Assembly: GCF_001905345.1 (NCBI RefSeq)
Contig: NZ_LFBV01000004.1
Span: forward strand, 248,001 to 312,000
Origin: Streptomyces uncialis
Lineage (GTDB): Bacteria; Actinomycetota; Actinomycetes; Streptomycetales; Streptomycetaceae
DNA: 64,000 nucleotides
Direction: 5' to 3'
Shown here: positions 53,966 to 63,508 of the stretch, piece after piece
Layout: each line of letters starts with the position of its first letter
Numbering within the stretch: the first letter of the stretch is position 1
Position numbers and translations under genes: made by a program
The notes under the pieces: model-generated
Seen by the model: the letters and a program-made list of their open reading frames with translations, nothing else
The model's database searches: none
What the model was told of the DNA's origin: nothing

Positions 53966-55360
53966 TCACCAGCCCGCCTCCCGTACCGCCCGTACCGCCT
54001 TGCGCGCGGCGACCAGCACCGGGTCCCACACCGGGGAGAACGGCGGCGCGTACCCCAGGTCCAGGGCCGTCATCTGCTCCACCGTCATCCCGGCGGTCAG
54101 CGCCACCGCCGCGATGTCGACCCGCTTCGCCGCGCTCTCCCGGCCCACGATCTGCACCCCGAGCAGCCGTCCCGTACGGTGCTCGGCCAGCATCTTCACC
54201 GTCATCAGCTGCGCCCCCGGGTAGTACCCGGCCCGGCTCGTCGACTCGATCGTCGCCGTCACGAAGCGCAGGCCCACGGCCCGCGCGTCCTTCTCCCGCA
54301 GACCGGTCCGCGCGATCTCCAGATCGCACACCTTGCTGACCGCCGTCCCCACCACCCCGGGGAACGTCGCGTAGCCGCCGCCGACATTGGTGCCGATGAT
54401 CTGACCGTGCTTGTTGGCGTGCGTGCCGAGCGCGACATGGCGCTCCTGGCCGGACACCAGGTCCAGGACCTCCACGCAGTCGCCGCCCGCCCAGATGTCG
54501 TCATGGCCCCGCACCCGCATCCCGAGGTCGGTGAGCAGCCCGCCGTACGCGCCGAGCGGCAGTCCCGCCGCCCGCGCCAGCCCGGTCTCCGGGCGGACGC
54601 CGAGCCCGAGGATCACCACGTCCGCCGGGTACTCACCGTCCGCCGTGACCACCGCCCGGACCTGTCCGTCGTCCCCGGTGCGGATCTCGGTGACCTCGGT
54701 GTCGTTGACCATCGTGATGCCGAGCCAGCTCATCGCGTCATGCACCAGCCGGCCCATGTCCGGGTCCAGCGTCGACATGGGCTCCTTGCCGCGGTTGACG
54801 ACGGTGACCTCGTAGCCCCGGTTGATCATCGCCTCGGCCATCTCCACGCCGATGTACCCGCCGCCGACGACCACCGCGCGGCGTCCCGGGGTGCCCTCCA
54901 GGGTGTCGAGGAGGGCCTGGCCGTCGTCCAGGGTCTGCACCCCGTGCACCCCGGGCGCGTCGATGCCCGGCAGCGGCGGGCGCACCGGACGCGCGCCGGT
55001 CGCGATGACGAGCTTGTCGTAGCCGGTCCACTCCTCGGTGCCGCGCCCCGGACCGTCCAGGACCCGGCTGCGGACCCGGCGCCGCTCCGGGTCGATCGCC
55101 ACGACCTCGGTCCGGGTGCGCAGATCGATCGCGCGCTCCCGGTGCTCCTGTGGTGTCCGCGCGATCAGCTCGTCCCGCTCGGACACCTGCCCGCCGACCC
55201 AGTACGGGATGCCGCACGCCGAGTACGAGGTGAAATGGCCCCGCTCGAACGCCACGATCTCCAGCTCGTCCGGGCCCTTGAGTCTGCGCGCCTGCGACGC
55301 GGCGGACATGCCCGCCGCGTCGCCGCCCACGACTACCAGCCGCTCCCTCGAATCGCTCAT
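53966..55360 (-). CDS. CoA-disulfide-reductase-like FAD/NAD(P) oxidoreductase
   Basis: 464 residues from the ATG at 55360. The FAD-binding N-terminus VVVGGDAAGMSAASQARR is followed by SYSACGIPYW with a single redox Cys49, the hallmark of CoA-disulfide reductases and NADH oxidases rather than of dithiol reductases. VVVGGGYIGVEMAEAM is the NAD(P) fold and IWAGGDCVEV the second FAD motif. The C-terminal dimerisation domain follows. It likely reduces CoA disulfide, a related persulfide or oxygen. It is convergent with hemE and lies 27 bp from the DUF4349 gene on the same strand. Confidence 0.88.
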   Translation of the reverse strand: MSDSRERLVVVGGDAAGMSAASQARRLKGPDELEIVAFERGHFTSYSACGIPYWVGGQVSERDELIARTPQEHRERAIDLRTRTEVVAIDPERRRVRSRVLDGPGRGTEEWTGYDKLVIATGARPVRPPLPGIDAPGVHGVQTLDDGQALLDTLEGTPGRRAVVVGGGYIGVEMAEAMINRGYEVTVVNRGKEPMSTLDPDMGRLVHDAMSWLGITMVNDTEVTEIRTGDDGQVRAVVTADGEYPADVVILGLGVRPETGLARAAGLPLGAYGGLLTDLGMRVRGHDDIWAGGDCVEVLDLVSGQERHVALGTHANKHGQIIGTNVGGGYATFPGVVGTAVSKVCDLEIARTGLREKDARAVGLRFVTATIESTSRAGYYPGAQLMTVKMLAEHRTGRLLGVQIVGRESAAKRVDIAAVALTAGMTVEQMTALDLGYAPPFSPVWDPVLVAARKAVRAVREAGW

Positions 55361-55387
55361 ACGAACACGCTACGTGGAACGGGTGTT

Positions 55388-56434
55388 TCAGTGGTCGCCG
55401 CCCTGCTCCGGGGCCTGCGCGGTCTCCGGAGCCCGGGTGGGCGCGGCCGGGGCGCCCACCGGGGCCGGGACCCGGACCGGTGCGGGGGCCGCGGCCGTCG
55501 CCCGCCGGGCCCGCAGCGGGCGCGCCAGCCACCGCCACAGCAGGAGCAGCGCCAGCGCCAGGGCCAGGAACGGCAGCGCGGTGCCGAGGGCGACCGACAG
55601 CCAGCGCAGCATGGACAGGAACGCGTCCCAGCCGTCGGCCACCGCGCCGGGGAACCCGTCGTCGCCGCCGTCCTCGGCCGGGGCCTCGGTGAGGGACAGG
55701 GTGACCGTCGCCATCGCCGTGCGGTTCCTCAGCGATTCCCGCTGGGCCAGCAGCGACTCCAGATCGGCCTGGCGGCTGCTCAGCTCGCCTTCCAGGGTCA
55801 CCACGTCGCTGATCCTCGTCGCCCGGTCCATCAGCTCCCGGATACGGGCGACGCTGGCCCGCTGGTTCTTGAGCCTGCTCTCGACGTCGACGACCTTCTC
55901 GGTGACGTCCTCCGCCTTCGTGTCGCGGCTGAGCAGCGTACCGGCGTCGCCCAGCTTCTTGAGGAGGTCGTCGTACCGGTCCTGCGGGACCCGCATCACG
56001 ATCGTCGAGTGCTCATGGCCCAGGTCGTCGCGGTCCGTCGACTCGTCGCCGATCAGACCGTCCGCCGCCCGCACCGCCGAGCGCGCCATGACCAGCGCCT
56101 TCGGCACATCCTCGACCCGGACGCTCAGCTCCGCGGTCCGGATGATCTCCCGGTCGGTGAGCTGGTCCGCCCTGAGCCCACCGGCGGACTTCCCGTCCCC
56201 GTCCGCCGGGGCGCTCCGGTCCGCCTTCTCGGCGGCCCCGCCGCCCGCGCCCTCGGCGGACGGCGCGTACGCCTTGGCGCTGCCCGACTCGCCGCTGTCG
56301 CCCCCGGTGGAGCACCCCGCGAGGCCCAGCGACGCGGCGAGCAGGACGGCGGCGACGAGCCGGGTACGGGCGCGACGCGCTCCGCCCGGGTGTGCCGTGA
56401 CGTGGACCCGGGCGGGTCCTGGGATCGTGTTCAT
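55388..56434 (-). CDS. DUF4349 lipoprotein
   Basis: 348 residues from the ATG at 56434 with GGGGGAGA upstream. The signal peptide ends in the lipobox LAGCS. A low-complexity linker precedes the DUF4349 domain (about 95-290), which contains TAELSVRVEDVPKAL and a coiled coil around VVDVESRLKNQRASVARIREL and LESLLAQRESLRNRT. A membrane helix (WLSVALGTALPFLALALALLL in part) is near residue 285-310 with a basic Pro-rich tail. The protein would be anchored at both ends. Function unknown. Confidence 0.85.
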   Translation of the reverse strand: MNTIPGPARVHVTAHPGGARRARTRLVAAVLLAASLGLAGCSTGGDSGESGSAKAYAPSAEGAGGGAAEKADRSAPADGDGKSAGGLRADQLTDREIIRTAELSVRVEDVPKALVMARSAVRAADGLIGDESTDRDDLGHEHSTIVMRVPQDRYDDLLKKLGDAGTLLSRDTKAEDVTEKVVDVESRLKNQRASVARIRELMDRATRISDVVTLEGELSSRQADLESLLAQRESLRNRTAMATVTLSLTEAPAEDGGDDGFPGAVADGWDAFLSMLRWLSVALGTALPFLALALALLLLWRWLARPLRARRATAAAPAPVRVPAPVGAPAAPTRAPETAQAPEQGGDH

Positions 56435-56616
56435 GTCGTTCTCCCCCGAGCGGTGGCCGGTTGCTGACATCCCTTCGACGCGGCGGACCCCCCGGACGAT
56501 GTCGCCGTCCGGTCCCGAACGGATCACGGTCCGGACTCGGCGTGCCTCCCGCGGGCGGCACGCGCCTCGGGCGGCCTCCGGCCTCGTCCGGCCGGGGCGT
56601 TTGAGAGAGTGGGGGC

Positions 56617-58092
56617 ATGCGCGCAGAGCACCTTCCGTCCGGCCCGTCCCCGCGTCACTTCGCCGTCGTCGGAGGCGGGATCAGCGGGCTCGCCGCCGCC
56701 CACCGGCTGCTGCGCGGCGGCGCCCGGGTGACCTTGCTGGAGGCGTCCGGGCGGGTCGGGGGAAAGCTGCTCCCGGGTGAGATCGCGGGCGCCCGCGTCG
56801 ACCTCGGCGCCGAGTCGATCCTGGCCCGCCGCCCCGAGGCGGTGGACCTCGCCCGCGAGGTGGGCCTCGCGGACCGGCTCCGGCCCCCGGCCACGGCCAC
56901 CGCGTCCCTGTGGACCCGGAACACCCTGCGGCCCATGCCGAAGGGCCATGTGATGGGGGTCCCCGGCACCGCCGACGCCCTCGCGGACATCCTCTCCCCG
57001 GCGGGCCTGCGCCGCGCCGCCGCCGAGCACGAACTGCCGCCGCTGGACCCCGACAGTCTCGGCGAGGACATCGCCGTGGGCGCCCTCGTCGCCGCGCGCC
57101 TCGGCCGCGAGGTCGTCGACCGCCTCGTGGAACCCCTCCTCGGCGGGGTCTACGCCGGGGACGCGTACCGCATCTCCCTGCGGATGGCCGTCCCCCAGCT
57201 CTTCGAGGCCGCCCGCACCCACCCCTCGCTCACCGACGCCGTCCGCGCGATCCAGCGCCGCGCCGCCGCCCACCCCGACCCGGGCCCCGTCTTCCTCGGT
57301 ATCGAGGGCGGTGTCGGCACCCTCCCGCTCGCCGTCGCGGACGCCGTACGCGCCCTGGGCGGCGACATCCGCCTCGGCGCACCCGTGACGGAGCTGCGCC
57401 GCACCCCCGACGCCCGCTGGCGGATCACGGCCGGGGACCAGGTCCTCGACACCGACGGGGTCGTCGTCGCCCTGCCCGCCCCCGCCGCCGCCCGGCTGCT
57501 CACCGACCGGGCCCCGGCGGCCGCCGCCGAACTGAACACCGTCGAGTACGCCTCCATGGCCCTGGTCACCCTCGCGTACCGGCGGGACGCCGTACGACTG
57601 CCCGCGGGCAGCGGCTTCCTCGTACCGCCGGTCGACGGGCACACCGTCAAGGCGTCGACGTTCGCCTCCCAGAAGTGGGAGTGGATCGCCGCCGGGGCCC
57701 CGGAACTCCTGGTCGTACGGACCTCCGTCGGACGGTACGGCGACCAGGCCGACCTGGCGCGCGACGACAGCGAGCTGGTCGCCCTGTCCCGCGGTGATCT
57801 GCGGGACGCCGTCGGCCTCACCGCCGAACCGGTCGCCACCCGGGTCACCCGCTGGGACGACGGGCTGCCCCAGTACCCGGTCGGCCATCACGCCCGGGTG
57901 GCCAGGGTCCGCGCGCGACTGGCCGCTCTGCCGGGGCTCGCCGTCTGCGGCGCCGCCTACGACGGCGTCGGCATCCCCGCGTGCGTGGCGAGCGGACACG
58001 CCGCCGCCGACCTGGTCGCGGCGGACACGGCGAGCACCGGACACCTGAGGAGGCACCCGGTGCCGAGCCGTCACGGCGGCGCGGGAGAATGA
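56617..58092 (+). CDS. hemY: Protoporphyrinogen/coproporphyrinogen oxidase
   Basis: 491 residues from the ATG at 56617. The FAD-binding site FAVVGGGISGLAAAHRLL and EASGRVGGKLLPG, then the substrate-domain segment LLGGVYAGDAYRISLRMAVP, identify a HemY/CgoX flavoprotein. In actinobacteria this enzyme oxidises coproporphyrinogen III to coproporphyrin III for the coproporphyrin-dependent heme route. The HemQ gene lies 5 bp downstream in the same operon. Hydrophobic FAD and substrate sites are intact. The name cgoX is an equally valid symbol. Confidence 0.93.
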   Translation: MRAEHLPSGPSPRHFAVVGGGISGLAAAHRLLRGGARVTLLEASGRVGGKLLPGEIAGARVDLGAESILARRPEAVDLAREVGLADRLRPPATATASLWTRNTLRPMPKGHVMGVPGTADALADILSPAGLRRAAAEHELPPLDPDSLGEDIAVGALVAARLGREVVDRLVEPLLGGVYAGDAYRISLRMAVPQLFEAARTHPSLTDAVRAIQRRAAAHPDPGPVFLGIEGGVGTLPLAVADAVRALGGDIRLGAPVTELRRTPDARWRITAGDQVLDTDGVVVALPAPAAARLLTDRAPAAAAELNTVEYASMALVTLAYRRDAVRLPAGSGFLVPPVDGHTVKASTFASQKWEWIAAGAPELLVVRTSVGRYGDQADLARDDSELVALSRGDLRDAVGLTAEPVATRVTRWDDGLPQYPVGHHARVARVRARLAALPGLAVCGAAYDGVGIPACVASGHAAADLVAADTASTGHLRRHPVPSRHGGAGE

Positions 58093-58096
58093 GGAC

Positions 58097-58816
58097 ATGA
58101 GCGACGACGCCCCCGCAAGGACACCCAACCGCGGCAAGCTGGCCAAGGACCTCAACGAGGTCATCCGCTACACGCTGTGGTCCGTCTTCAAACTCCGTGA
58201 TGTGCTCCCCGACGACCGCACCGGCTACGCCGAAGAGGTCCAGGAGCTGTTCGACCAGCTCGCCGCCAAGGACGTCAAGATCCGGGGCACGTACGACGTG
58301 TCCGGGCTGCGCGCCGACGCCGATCTCATGATCTGGTGGCACGCCGAGACCGCCGACGAGCTCCAGGAGGCGTACAACCTCTTCCGCCGTACGCGCCTCG
58401 GCCGCGCGCTCGTGCCGGTCTGGTCGAACATGGCCCTGCACCGTCCCGCCGAGTTCAACCGCTCGCACATCCCGGCGTTCCTCGCCGACGAGACCCCGCG
58501 CGACTACGTGAGCGTGTACCCGTTCGTCCGCTCCTACGAGTGGTACCTGCTGCCGGACGACGAGCGCCGCAAGATGCTCGCCGACCACGGCAAGATGGCG
58601 CGCGGCTACCCGGACGTCCGGGCCAACACCGTCGCGTCGTTCTCCCTCGGCGACTACGAGTGGATTCTCGCCTTCGAGGCCGACGAGCTGTACCGGATCG
58701 TGGACCTGATGCGTCTGCTGCGCGCGTCCGAGGCGCGGATGCACGTCCGCGAGGAGGTCCCCTTCTACACGGGCCGCCGCCGCAGCGTCGCCGAACTCGT
58801 CGCCGGGCTCGCCTGA
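58097..58816 (+). CDS. hemQ: Coproheme decarboxylase HemQ/ChdC
   Basis: 239 residues. The ATG at 58097 lies 5 bp after the hemY stop. The chlorite-dismutase-like fold is recognised from DLNEVIRYTLWSVFKL, DLMIWWHAETADELQ, YPFVRSYEWYLLPDDERR with Tyr147/Tyr150, and HGKMARGYPDV with His164, a likely heme ligand by position. It converts coproheme to heme b, the last step of the coproporphyrin-dependent pathway, using peroxide. Co-transcription with hemY fits this. The catalytic assignments are by alignment from memory. Confidence 0.92.
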   Translation: MSDDAPARTPNRGKLAKDLNEVIRYTLWSVFKLRDVLPDDRTGYAEEVQELFDQLAAKDVKIRGTYDVSGLRADADLMIWWHAETADELQEAYNLFRRTRLGRALVPVWSNMALHRPAEFNRSHIPAFLADETPRDYVSVYPFVRSYEWYLLPDDERRKMLADHGKMARGYPDVRANTVASFSLGDYEWILAFEADELYRIVDLMRLLRASEARMHVREEVPFYTGRRRSVAELVAGLA

Positions 58817-58952
58817 CCCTGCCCTTGCCGCCACCATGCCGTCCGCCGGTCTCCGCGACGGCGGCCCCGGGACGCCGTGGTGGCGTCGGCCCCGGGGCGT
58901 CATGGTGGCGTGAGGTCCGGCGGTCCCTGCCCCGGCTCTCCGGCGGGGCGTC

Positions 58953-60665
58953 TCAGCGGTGCTTCGCGGCGCGCGGGGCCAGCGGGCGGGGTTCCGGGTG
59001 GGCGGCGCAGTCCGTGTCCTCGGCGGGTACCTCGCCGGTCAGCAGATAGGCGTCGAGGTGGGCGTTGACACAGGTGTTGGGGCCGCCCCCGACCCCGTGC
59101 TGACCGGCGCCGCGCTCGGTCACCAGACGTGAACCGCCCAGTCGGCGCCGCAGTTCCACCGCCCCCTGGTACGGGGTCGCCGCGTCGCGTTCCGCCGCCA
59201 GGATCAGGGTCGGGGCCAGCGACCCGGCGTCGGCCCTGATGTCCAGCGGCTGCCGCTGGGGCGCTGTCCAGAACGCGCACGGCAGATTGGCCCACGCGTT
59301 GTCCCAGGTCTCGAAGGGCGCGGTGCGCGCGAGCGCGGTGTGGTCGTCGTCCCAGACCCTGAAGTCCGTCGGCCAGGGCGCGTCGTTGCACTCGACGGCC
59401 GTGTACACGGCGTGCGAGTTCTCCGCCTCCACCGCGGCCTCCGCGACCGGCGTGGCCTGCGCGATCAGCAGTTCCGGTTCGCCCTCGCGGTACGCGGCGA
59501 GCGCGGCGGCCCGCATCGGCCAGTAGTCGTCGTAGTACGCGGTCCGCAGGAACGCCGAGTGCAGCTGGCCGGGGCCGACCTTGCCGCCCGCCGGCTGTGC
59601 CGCGACAGCCGCCCGCACCTCCTCGTACGAGAGGCGCACGGCGTCGGCGGTCCGGCCCAGTCCGTAGACGTCGTCGTGCTTCGCGACCCAGGTCCGGAAG
59701 TCCTCCCACCGCCGCTCGAAGGCCGTGGCCTGGTCGAGGTTGTTGCGGTACCAGATCCGCTCGGGCCTCGGGTCGACCGCCGAGTCGAACACCATCCGGC
59801 GCACCCGCTCGGGGAACAGCGTCGCGTACAGCGAGCCGATGTACGTCCCGTACGACGCGCCCATGAACGTCAGCCGAGGCTCACCGAGCGCGGCCCGCAG
59901 GACGTCCAGGTCACGGGCGTTGTTGAGGGACGTGTAGTGCGCCAGCGCGTCCCCGGCCCGCCGCGCGCAGCCCCGCGCGTACGACGTGGCCTCCGCGACG
60001 CGTTCCTTCTTGTACGAGGGCGAGGGGTCCGCGGGCGCGTGGGTCGGCGCCTTCAGGAAGTGCCTGGGCTCCTGGCAGGACAGCGGAGCGGAGCGGCCCA
60101 CCCCGCGCGCGGCGTAGCCGACCAGGTCGTACGCGGCGGCGATGTTCCGCCAGGCGGGGACCGCCCCGACCAGCGGGAAGTACATCCCGCTGGCGCCCGG
60201 TCCGCCCGGATTGAAGACGAGCGCGCCCTGGCGGGCGGCCGGTTCGCCGTCCGGGGTCCGGCCGGTGGCCCGTACCCGGCTCACGGTGAGGGTGATGCGG
60301 CGGCCGTCCGGGTCGGCGTAGTCGAGCGGGACCTGGACGGTGCCGCATTCCACGGGCGCCTCCAGGTACTCCTCGGCGGCACACGCCCCGAACCGGATGC
60401 CCTCGTCGGCGGCCCGGGCGGCGGCGGCCCTGGTCCCCGCGTTCTCCCGAGCGGTGAGGGCCCGAGTGTCGGCCCGGGCGTCGGCCTGGGCGTGGGCCCG
60501 GGCGTCGGTCCGGGTGTCGGTCCGGGGCGCGGCGAGGGGGCTCGCCGCCGGGGCGGGGGCGGGCGGCCCGGGGCCGCCGGGCAGGGCCGACACACCCGTG
60601 GGCGCGACGACCAGCGCCGACAGGACCAGGGACCCGGCGGCGCCCCGGAGGGCGACTGCTCTCAT
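58953..60665 (-). CDS. Secreted TAP-like alpha/beta hydrolase (peptidase)
   Basis: 570 residues from the ATG at 60665, behind AGGAGC. A signal peptide of about 28 residues is followed by a low-complexity segment in which Thr-Asp-Ala-Arg/Ala-Asp units repeat. The catalytic domain shows GASYGTYIGSLY (nucleophile Ser), AAERDAATP (acid) and GAGQHGV (His), with the C-terminal TAP-like segment and cysteine pairs (CGTVQVPLDY, CVNAH). It resembles streptomycete tripeptidyl aminopeptidases (SlpD/TAP). It lies alone, convergent with hemQ. Confidence 0.87.
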   Translation of the reverse strand: MRAVALRGAAGSLVLSALVVAPTGVSALPGGPGPPAPAPAASPLAAPRTDTRTDARAHAQADARADTRALTARENAGTRAAAARAADEGIRFGACAAEEYLEAPVECGTVQVPLDYADPDGRRITLTVSRVRATGRTPDGEPAARQGALVFNPGGPGASGMYFPLVGAVPAWRNIAAAYDLVGYAARGVGRSAPLSCQEPRHFLKAPTHAPADPSPSYKKERVAEATSYARGCARRAGDALAHYTSLNNARDLDVLRAALGEPRLTFMGASYGTYIGSLYATLFPERVRRMVFDSAVDPRPERIWYRNNLDQATAFERRWEDFRTWVAKHDDVYGLGRTADAVRLSYEEVRAAVAAQPAGGKVGPGQLHSAFLRTAYYDDYWPMRAAALAAYREGEPELLIAQATPVAEAAVEAENSHAVYTAVECNDAPWPTDFRVWDDDHTALARTAPFETWDNAWANLPCAFWTAPQRQPLDIRADAGSLAPTLILAAERDAATPYQGAVELRRRLGGSRLVTERGAGQHGVGGGPNTCVNAHLDAYLLTGEVPAEDTDCAAHPEPRPLAPRAAKHR

Positions 60666-61010
60666 CGCGCGCTCCTGCGGGAGAGGTTTGCCGTAAAAGC
60701 TGACAAGAAGGATGTTTCGTTCGGTGATGCGCGTTGTAAAGCACCCGGCCCCGGATGTCGGCGCGATGACTCCGATGCGCGGGGTCGCGGGGGCCGAGGG
60801 GACGCGATGGCCGAGGGGGTCGGGGGTGTCCCGTCGGGTGCGGGACACCCCGGGTGACCGTGGGCTCAGGCGCCCACCGGGTGCGCCGGCAGCTGGACGG
60901 GCTGACATCCCCGCGTGACCGTGGGCTCAGGTCAGGCGGGAGTGCGGGCGTGAGTGCCCGCGTCCCGCCCGACCTCACCCGACCTCGCCCGACCTCACGC
61001 GAGACGGGCG
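60666..61010. other. Gap upstream of peptidase gene, contains two 17-bp direct repeats
   Basis: About 345 bases with no supported gene. GTGACCGTGGGCTCAGG occurs at 60854-60870 and 60915-60931. The region must hold the peptidase promoter. Confidence 0.5.
60854..60931. repeat. 17-bp direct repeats, 61 bp apart
   Basis: GTGACCGTGGGCTCAGG occurs at 60854-60870 and 60915-60931. The spacing is close to six helical turns. It could be regulatory or a recent duplication. Confidence 0.65.
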
Positions 61011-61844
61011 TCAGCGCTCGCGCTTCGCCGTGCCCCGGTCCGGCCCGTCGCGTCCGTCCCGGCGCGCACCCGGGACGTCCTCCCGGTCGCCGCGCCGGTC
61101 GGGACGGGCGAACGCCGCCTCAAGGTCCGGATCGTCCACGGCGGTGACCCCGCCGAGGGCCACCGCCGTCAGATACGTCCGGTCGTCACCGGCGGACCGC
61201 GACGACAGCCCGCCCAGCAGCCGGTGGCCCGAGGCGGACGCCCAGCGCGTGTAGGGGTACGCCTCGACCCGGGCGATCAGCAGACAGCTGACGATCAGCA
61301 GCAGCGGCAGCGCGAACCAGGCCGGTTCGTCGCCGCCGGAACCCCGTGGGGCCGTGGACAGGGCCAGCGCCCCGAGCACGAGAACGGCGAACAGCGCGGC
61401 CCGCACCTGGCGGACCGCCTCCGCGACCGTGCCCCGCGCGCTCTCCGGCACCGCGAGTCCCGCCGCCACCAGCCGGTCGGCGAGCACCCGCACCGGGTCG
61501 CCGACCGCCGCGGCCTCCCGGACCGTGCCGATACGTGACTGTCCGTCAGGGCCGATCGCCCCCAGGACGGAACGCTCCAGGGCGTCCCGGCCGCGTGGGT
61601 CGATCACGGTCGCCCAACCGGTGTGGGCGAGCAGCAGGCGTCTTTGACGCGCCATCGAGACCATGGCGACATCGGCGACGCGATAGGGACCGCCTGACAG
61701 GAACGCGGCCTCATAGACCGTCAGCCGGTGCCCACGAGGGATGGGCGCGCCCTCGGCCGCCGCCGCGCGGACGGCCGCGCGGCAGAGCCTGGTGCACGAG
61801 ATGCCGGCCACCGCACAGGCCGACAGGAAGAAGAGCCAGAACAT
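61011..61844 (-). CDS. TIGR04222-type membrane protein
   Basis: 277 residues from the ATG at 61844. The domain LTVYEAAFLSGGPYRVADVAMV (Y-E-A-A-x-L-x-G-G-P type) is the TIGR04222 signature. A hydrophobic start FWLFFLSACAVAG is the first membrane helix and two more lie near residues 145-190. The C-terminus is highly charged (DRRGDREDVPGARRD). No cysteine-rich tail, unlike the neighbour at 62374. Function unknown. The family is described as near-uncharacterised membrane proteins that often sit beside DUF692 genes. Confidence 0.75.
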   Translation of the reverse strand: MFWLFFLSACAVAGISCTRLCRAAVRAAAAEGAPIPRGHRLTVYEAAFLSGGPYRVADVAMVSMARQRRLLLAHTGWATVIDPRGRDALERSVLGAIGPDGQSRIGTVREAAAVGDPVRVLADRLVAAGLAVPESARGTVAEAVRQVRAALFAVLVLGALALSTAPRGSGGDEPAWFALPLLLIVSCLLIARVEAYPYTRWASASGHRLLGGLSSRSAGDDRTYLTAVALGGVTAVDDPDLEAAFARPDRRGDREDVPGARRDGRDGPDRGTAKRER

Positions 61845-62373
61845 GGCGGTTTTCTATGTGACCGAGGTGGGTAACCGCCATGACTTATCCGCGATGTGGA
61901 CCGGGTGTTGCCACGCTGTGACGTGTCGGTCGCCATCAGCTGTCGTCTGGAGGGCATCGCCGCTCTGTCGTCCTGCCCTGGGGACCGGATCAGGTACGCG
62001 CACCCCGACCGGCACTCTGCCGCGATCGGCGTATTCGCCACCGGCCGTTCGCAGGTGACGCGGGTCGACGCGGCGGGGGAGGGGCACCAGGACGAACGGC
62101 TGACCTGGCGGTGGCCACGGCCCGCCGCGGAGCCGTCGCACGACGGGTCCGGCCCTGCCCCCCGTCCCCTTCGTGGGCACCCCTCATACGAGGATGCGAG
62201 GCGGCCCTGGCCGGTTCCCCGGTCAGGGCGGCGCTCGCCCGTCCCTCGGGTCACGCGTACGTACCCTTCGTGCCGGGTGGTCCTCGTGCGATGCCGGGTC
62301 GCCCTCGTGCGGTGCGCTCCGTCCCGGTGTGTCCGCCGCGCCGCGCGTCGCCCGGCCCACGCCGCCTTGGCCG
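61845..62373. other. Gap of 529 bases, no supported gene
   Basis: Frames crossing it are GC-composition artefacts of the neighbouring gene. No tRNA, hairpin or binding-site pattern was convincing. It holds the promoter region of the 61011 gene. Confidence 0.4.
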
Positions 62374-63501
62374 TTACGAGGAGCCGCCTCCGCAGCTCGA
62401 TCCGCCGCCTCCGCAGCTGGAACCGCCGCCACCGCCCCCGCAGCTCGATCCGCCGGAGCTGGAACCGCCGCAGGAACTCCCGCTCCCGCAGCTCGATCCG
62501 CCGCCGTAGCCGCTGCCCCCGTGACCGGCGCCGGACCCGCCCGACCAGGGACCCGGTGCGGGCACATCACCCCAGCCCCAGTCCGCGCCGTCCACCCGGC
62601 CGGCTGAGGCACCGCGTCCCGGACCCGCCCCGCACCACACGGTGGGCACCGTCGCCCAGTACGCGATGTCCGCCCCGGTGGAACCGGCACCCGCACCGCC
62701 TCCGGTCCGCAGCGCCGCCGTTCGGGGCACCGTCCTGGGGAAGGTCGCCCGGGCGCACAGCACGGTGCGCAACGTCTCGTCCTCCAGGAGGTACGCGCTG
62801 CGCGCCGCCACCGTGTATCCCGGGTCGGCCGATCCCCAGCCCGCCGTGCGGTAGCGCTCCAGCGACCGGCGACCCGCCGGGGTCAGCAGATTCTTGGCCC
62901 GCTTTCCGTATCGCCACATGGCGACGACGGCCAGGACGAGTGCCGGAGTCGTGGTCAGGAGCAGCGGCGGTGAGTGCCAGCCCGTGGTCCACAGCGCGAG
63001 CTGGAGGACGGTCAGCGGGATGCTCGCCATGAACGCCAGGAACGCGACGAAGAGGTGCGCGGCGAGCCATCCCCGTACGGGACGCAGCCGGGCTGGTCGG
63101 GCGATCAGCGCCCGCTCCGCGAGGTCGTCGCCCATCGACTGGACGGCCGGGCTGCGTGTCACCACGCCCCGCACCCAGGACAGGTCGCCGCTGGGCGCTG
63201 CCGCGCAGGCGTCGAGCACGGCCTGTTCGACGGGGTGCCGGGCCTCGGCGCGGCGGACGGCGACGATCCCCGGCAGTCCGACGGCGAGGCGTCCGTCCTC
63301 GGCCATCGTGGCGATCGCCGCGTCGGTGGTCCGGCCGGGACCTCCGGCGAGGAACGCGGCCTCCAGCGTTCCGACCGGCACGTCGTTTCCCGTGAAACGG
63401 CCGGCGCGGGCACCGCGCGTCTTCCCGACCGCCACCAGCAGCAGGGCGAGCAGCACGCTGTAGAGCCCGGCTGTGATCAGCCAGGGCAGGGTGGTGGGCA
63501 T
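62374..63501 (-). CDS. TIGR04222-type membrane protein with Gly/Ser/Cys-rich tail
   Basis: 375 residues from the ATG at 63501. The N-terminal helix LITAGLYSVLLALLLVAVG is followed by the TIGR04222 domain (GTLEAAFLAGGPGRTTDAAI), two central membrane helices and a basic segment. After about residue 325 the sequence becomes Gly/Ser-rich with five cysteines, each inside Ser-Ser-Cys-Gly. Such uniformly spaced Cys tails are known or suspected substrates of DUF692-type multinuclear iron enzymes (MNIO). The next gene on the same strand lies just upstream and may be a maturase partner. Modification is inference. Confidence 0.75.
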   Translation of the reverse strand: MPTTLPWLITAGLYSVLLALLLVAVGKTRGARAGRFTGNDVPVGTLEAAFLAGGPGRTTDAAIATMAEDGRLAVGLPGIVAVRRAEARHPVEQAVLDACAAAPSGDLSWVRGVVTRSPAVQSMGDDLAERALIARPARLRPVRGWLAAHLFVAFLAFMASIPLTVLQLALWTTGWHSPPLLLTTTPALVLAVVAMWRYGKRAKNLLTPAGRRSLERYRTAGWGSADPGYTVAARSAYLLEDETLRTVLCARATFPRTVPRTAALRTGGGAGAGSTGADIAYWATVPTVWCGAGPGRGASAGRVDGADWGWGDVPAPGPWSGGSGAGHGGSGYGGGSSCGSGSSCGGSSSGGSSCGGGGGGSSCGGGGSSCGGGSS

Positions 63502-63508
63502 CGTCCCG

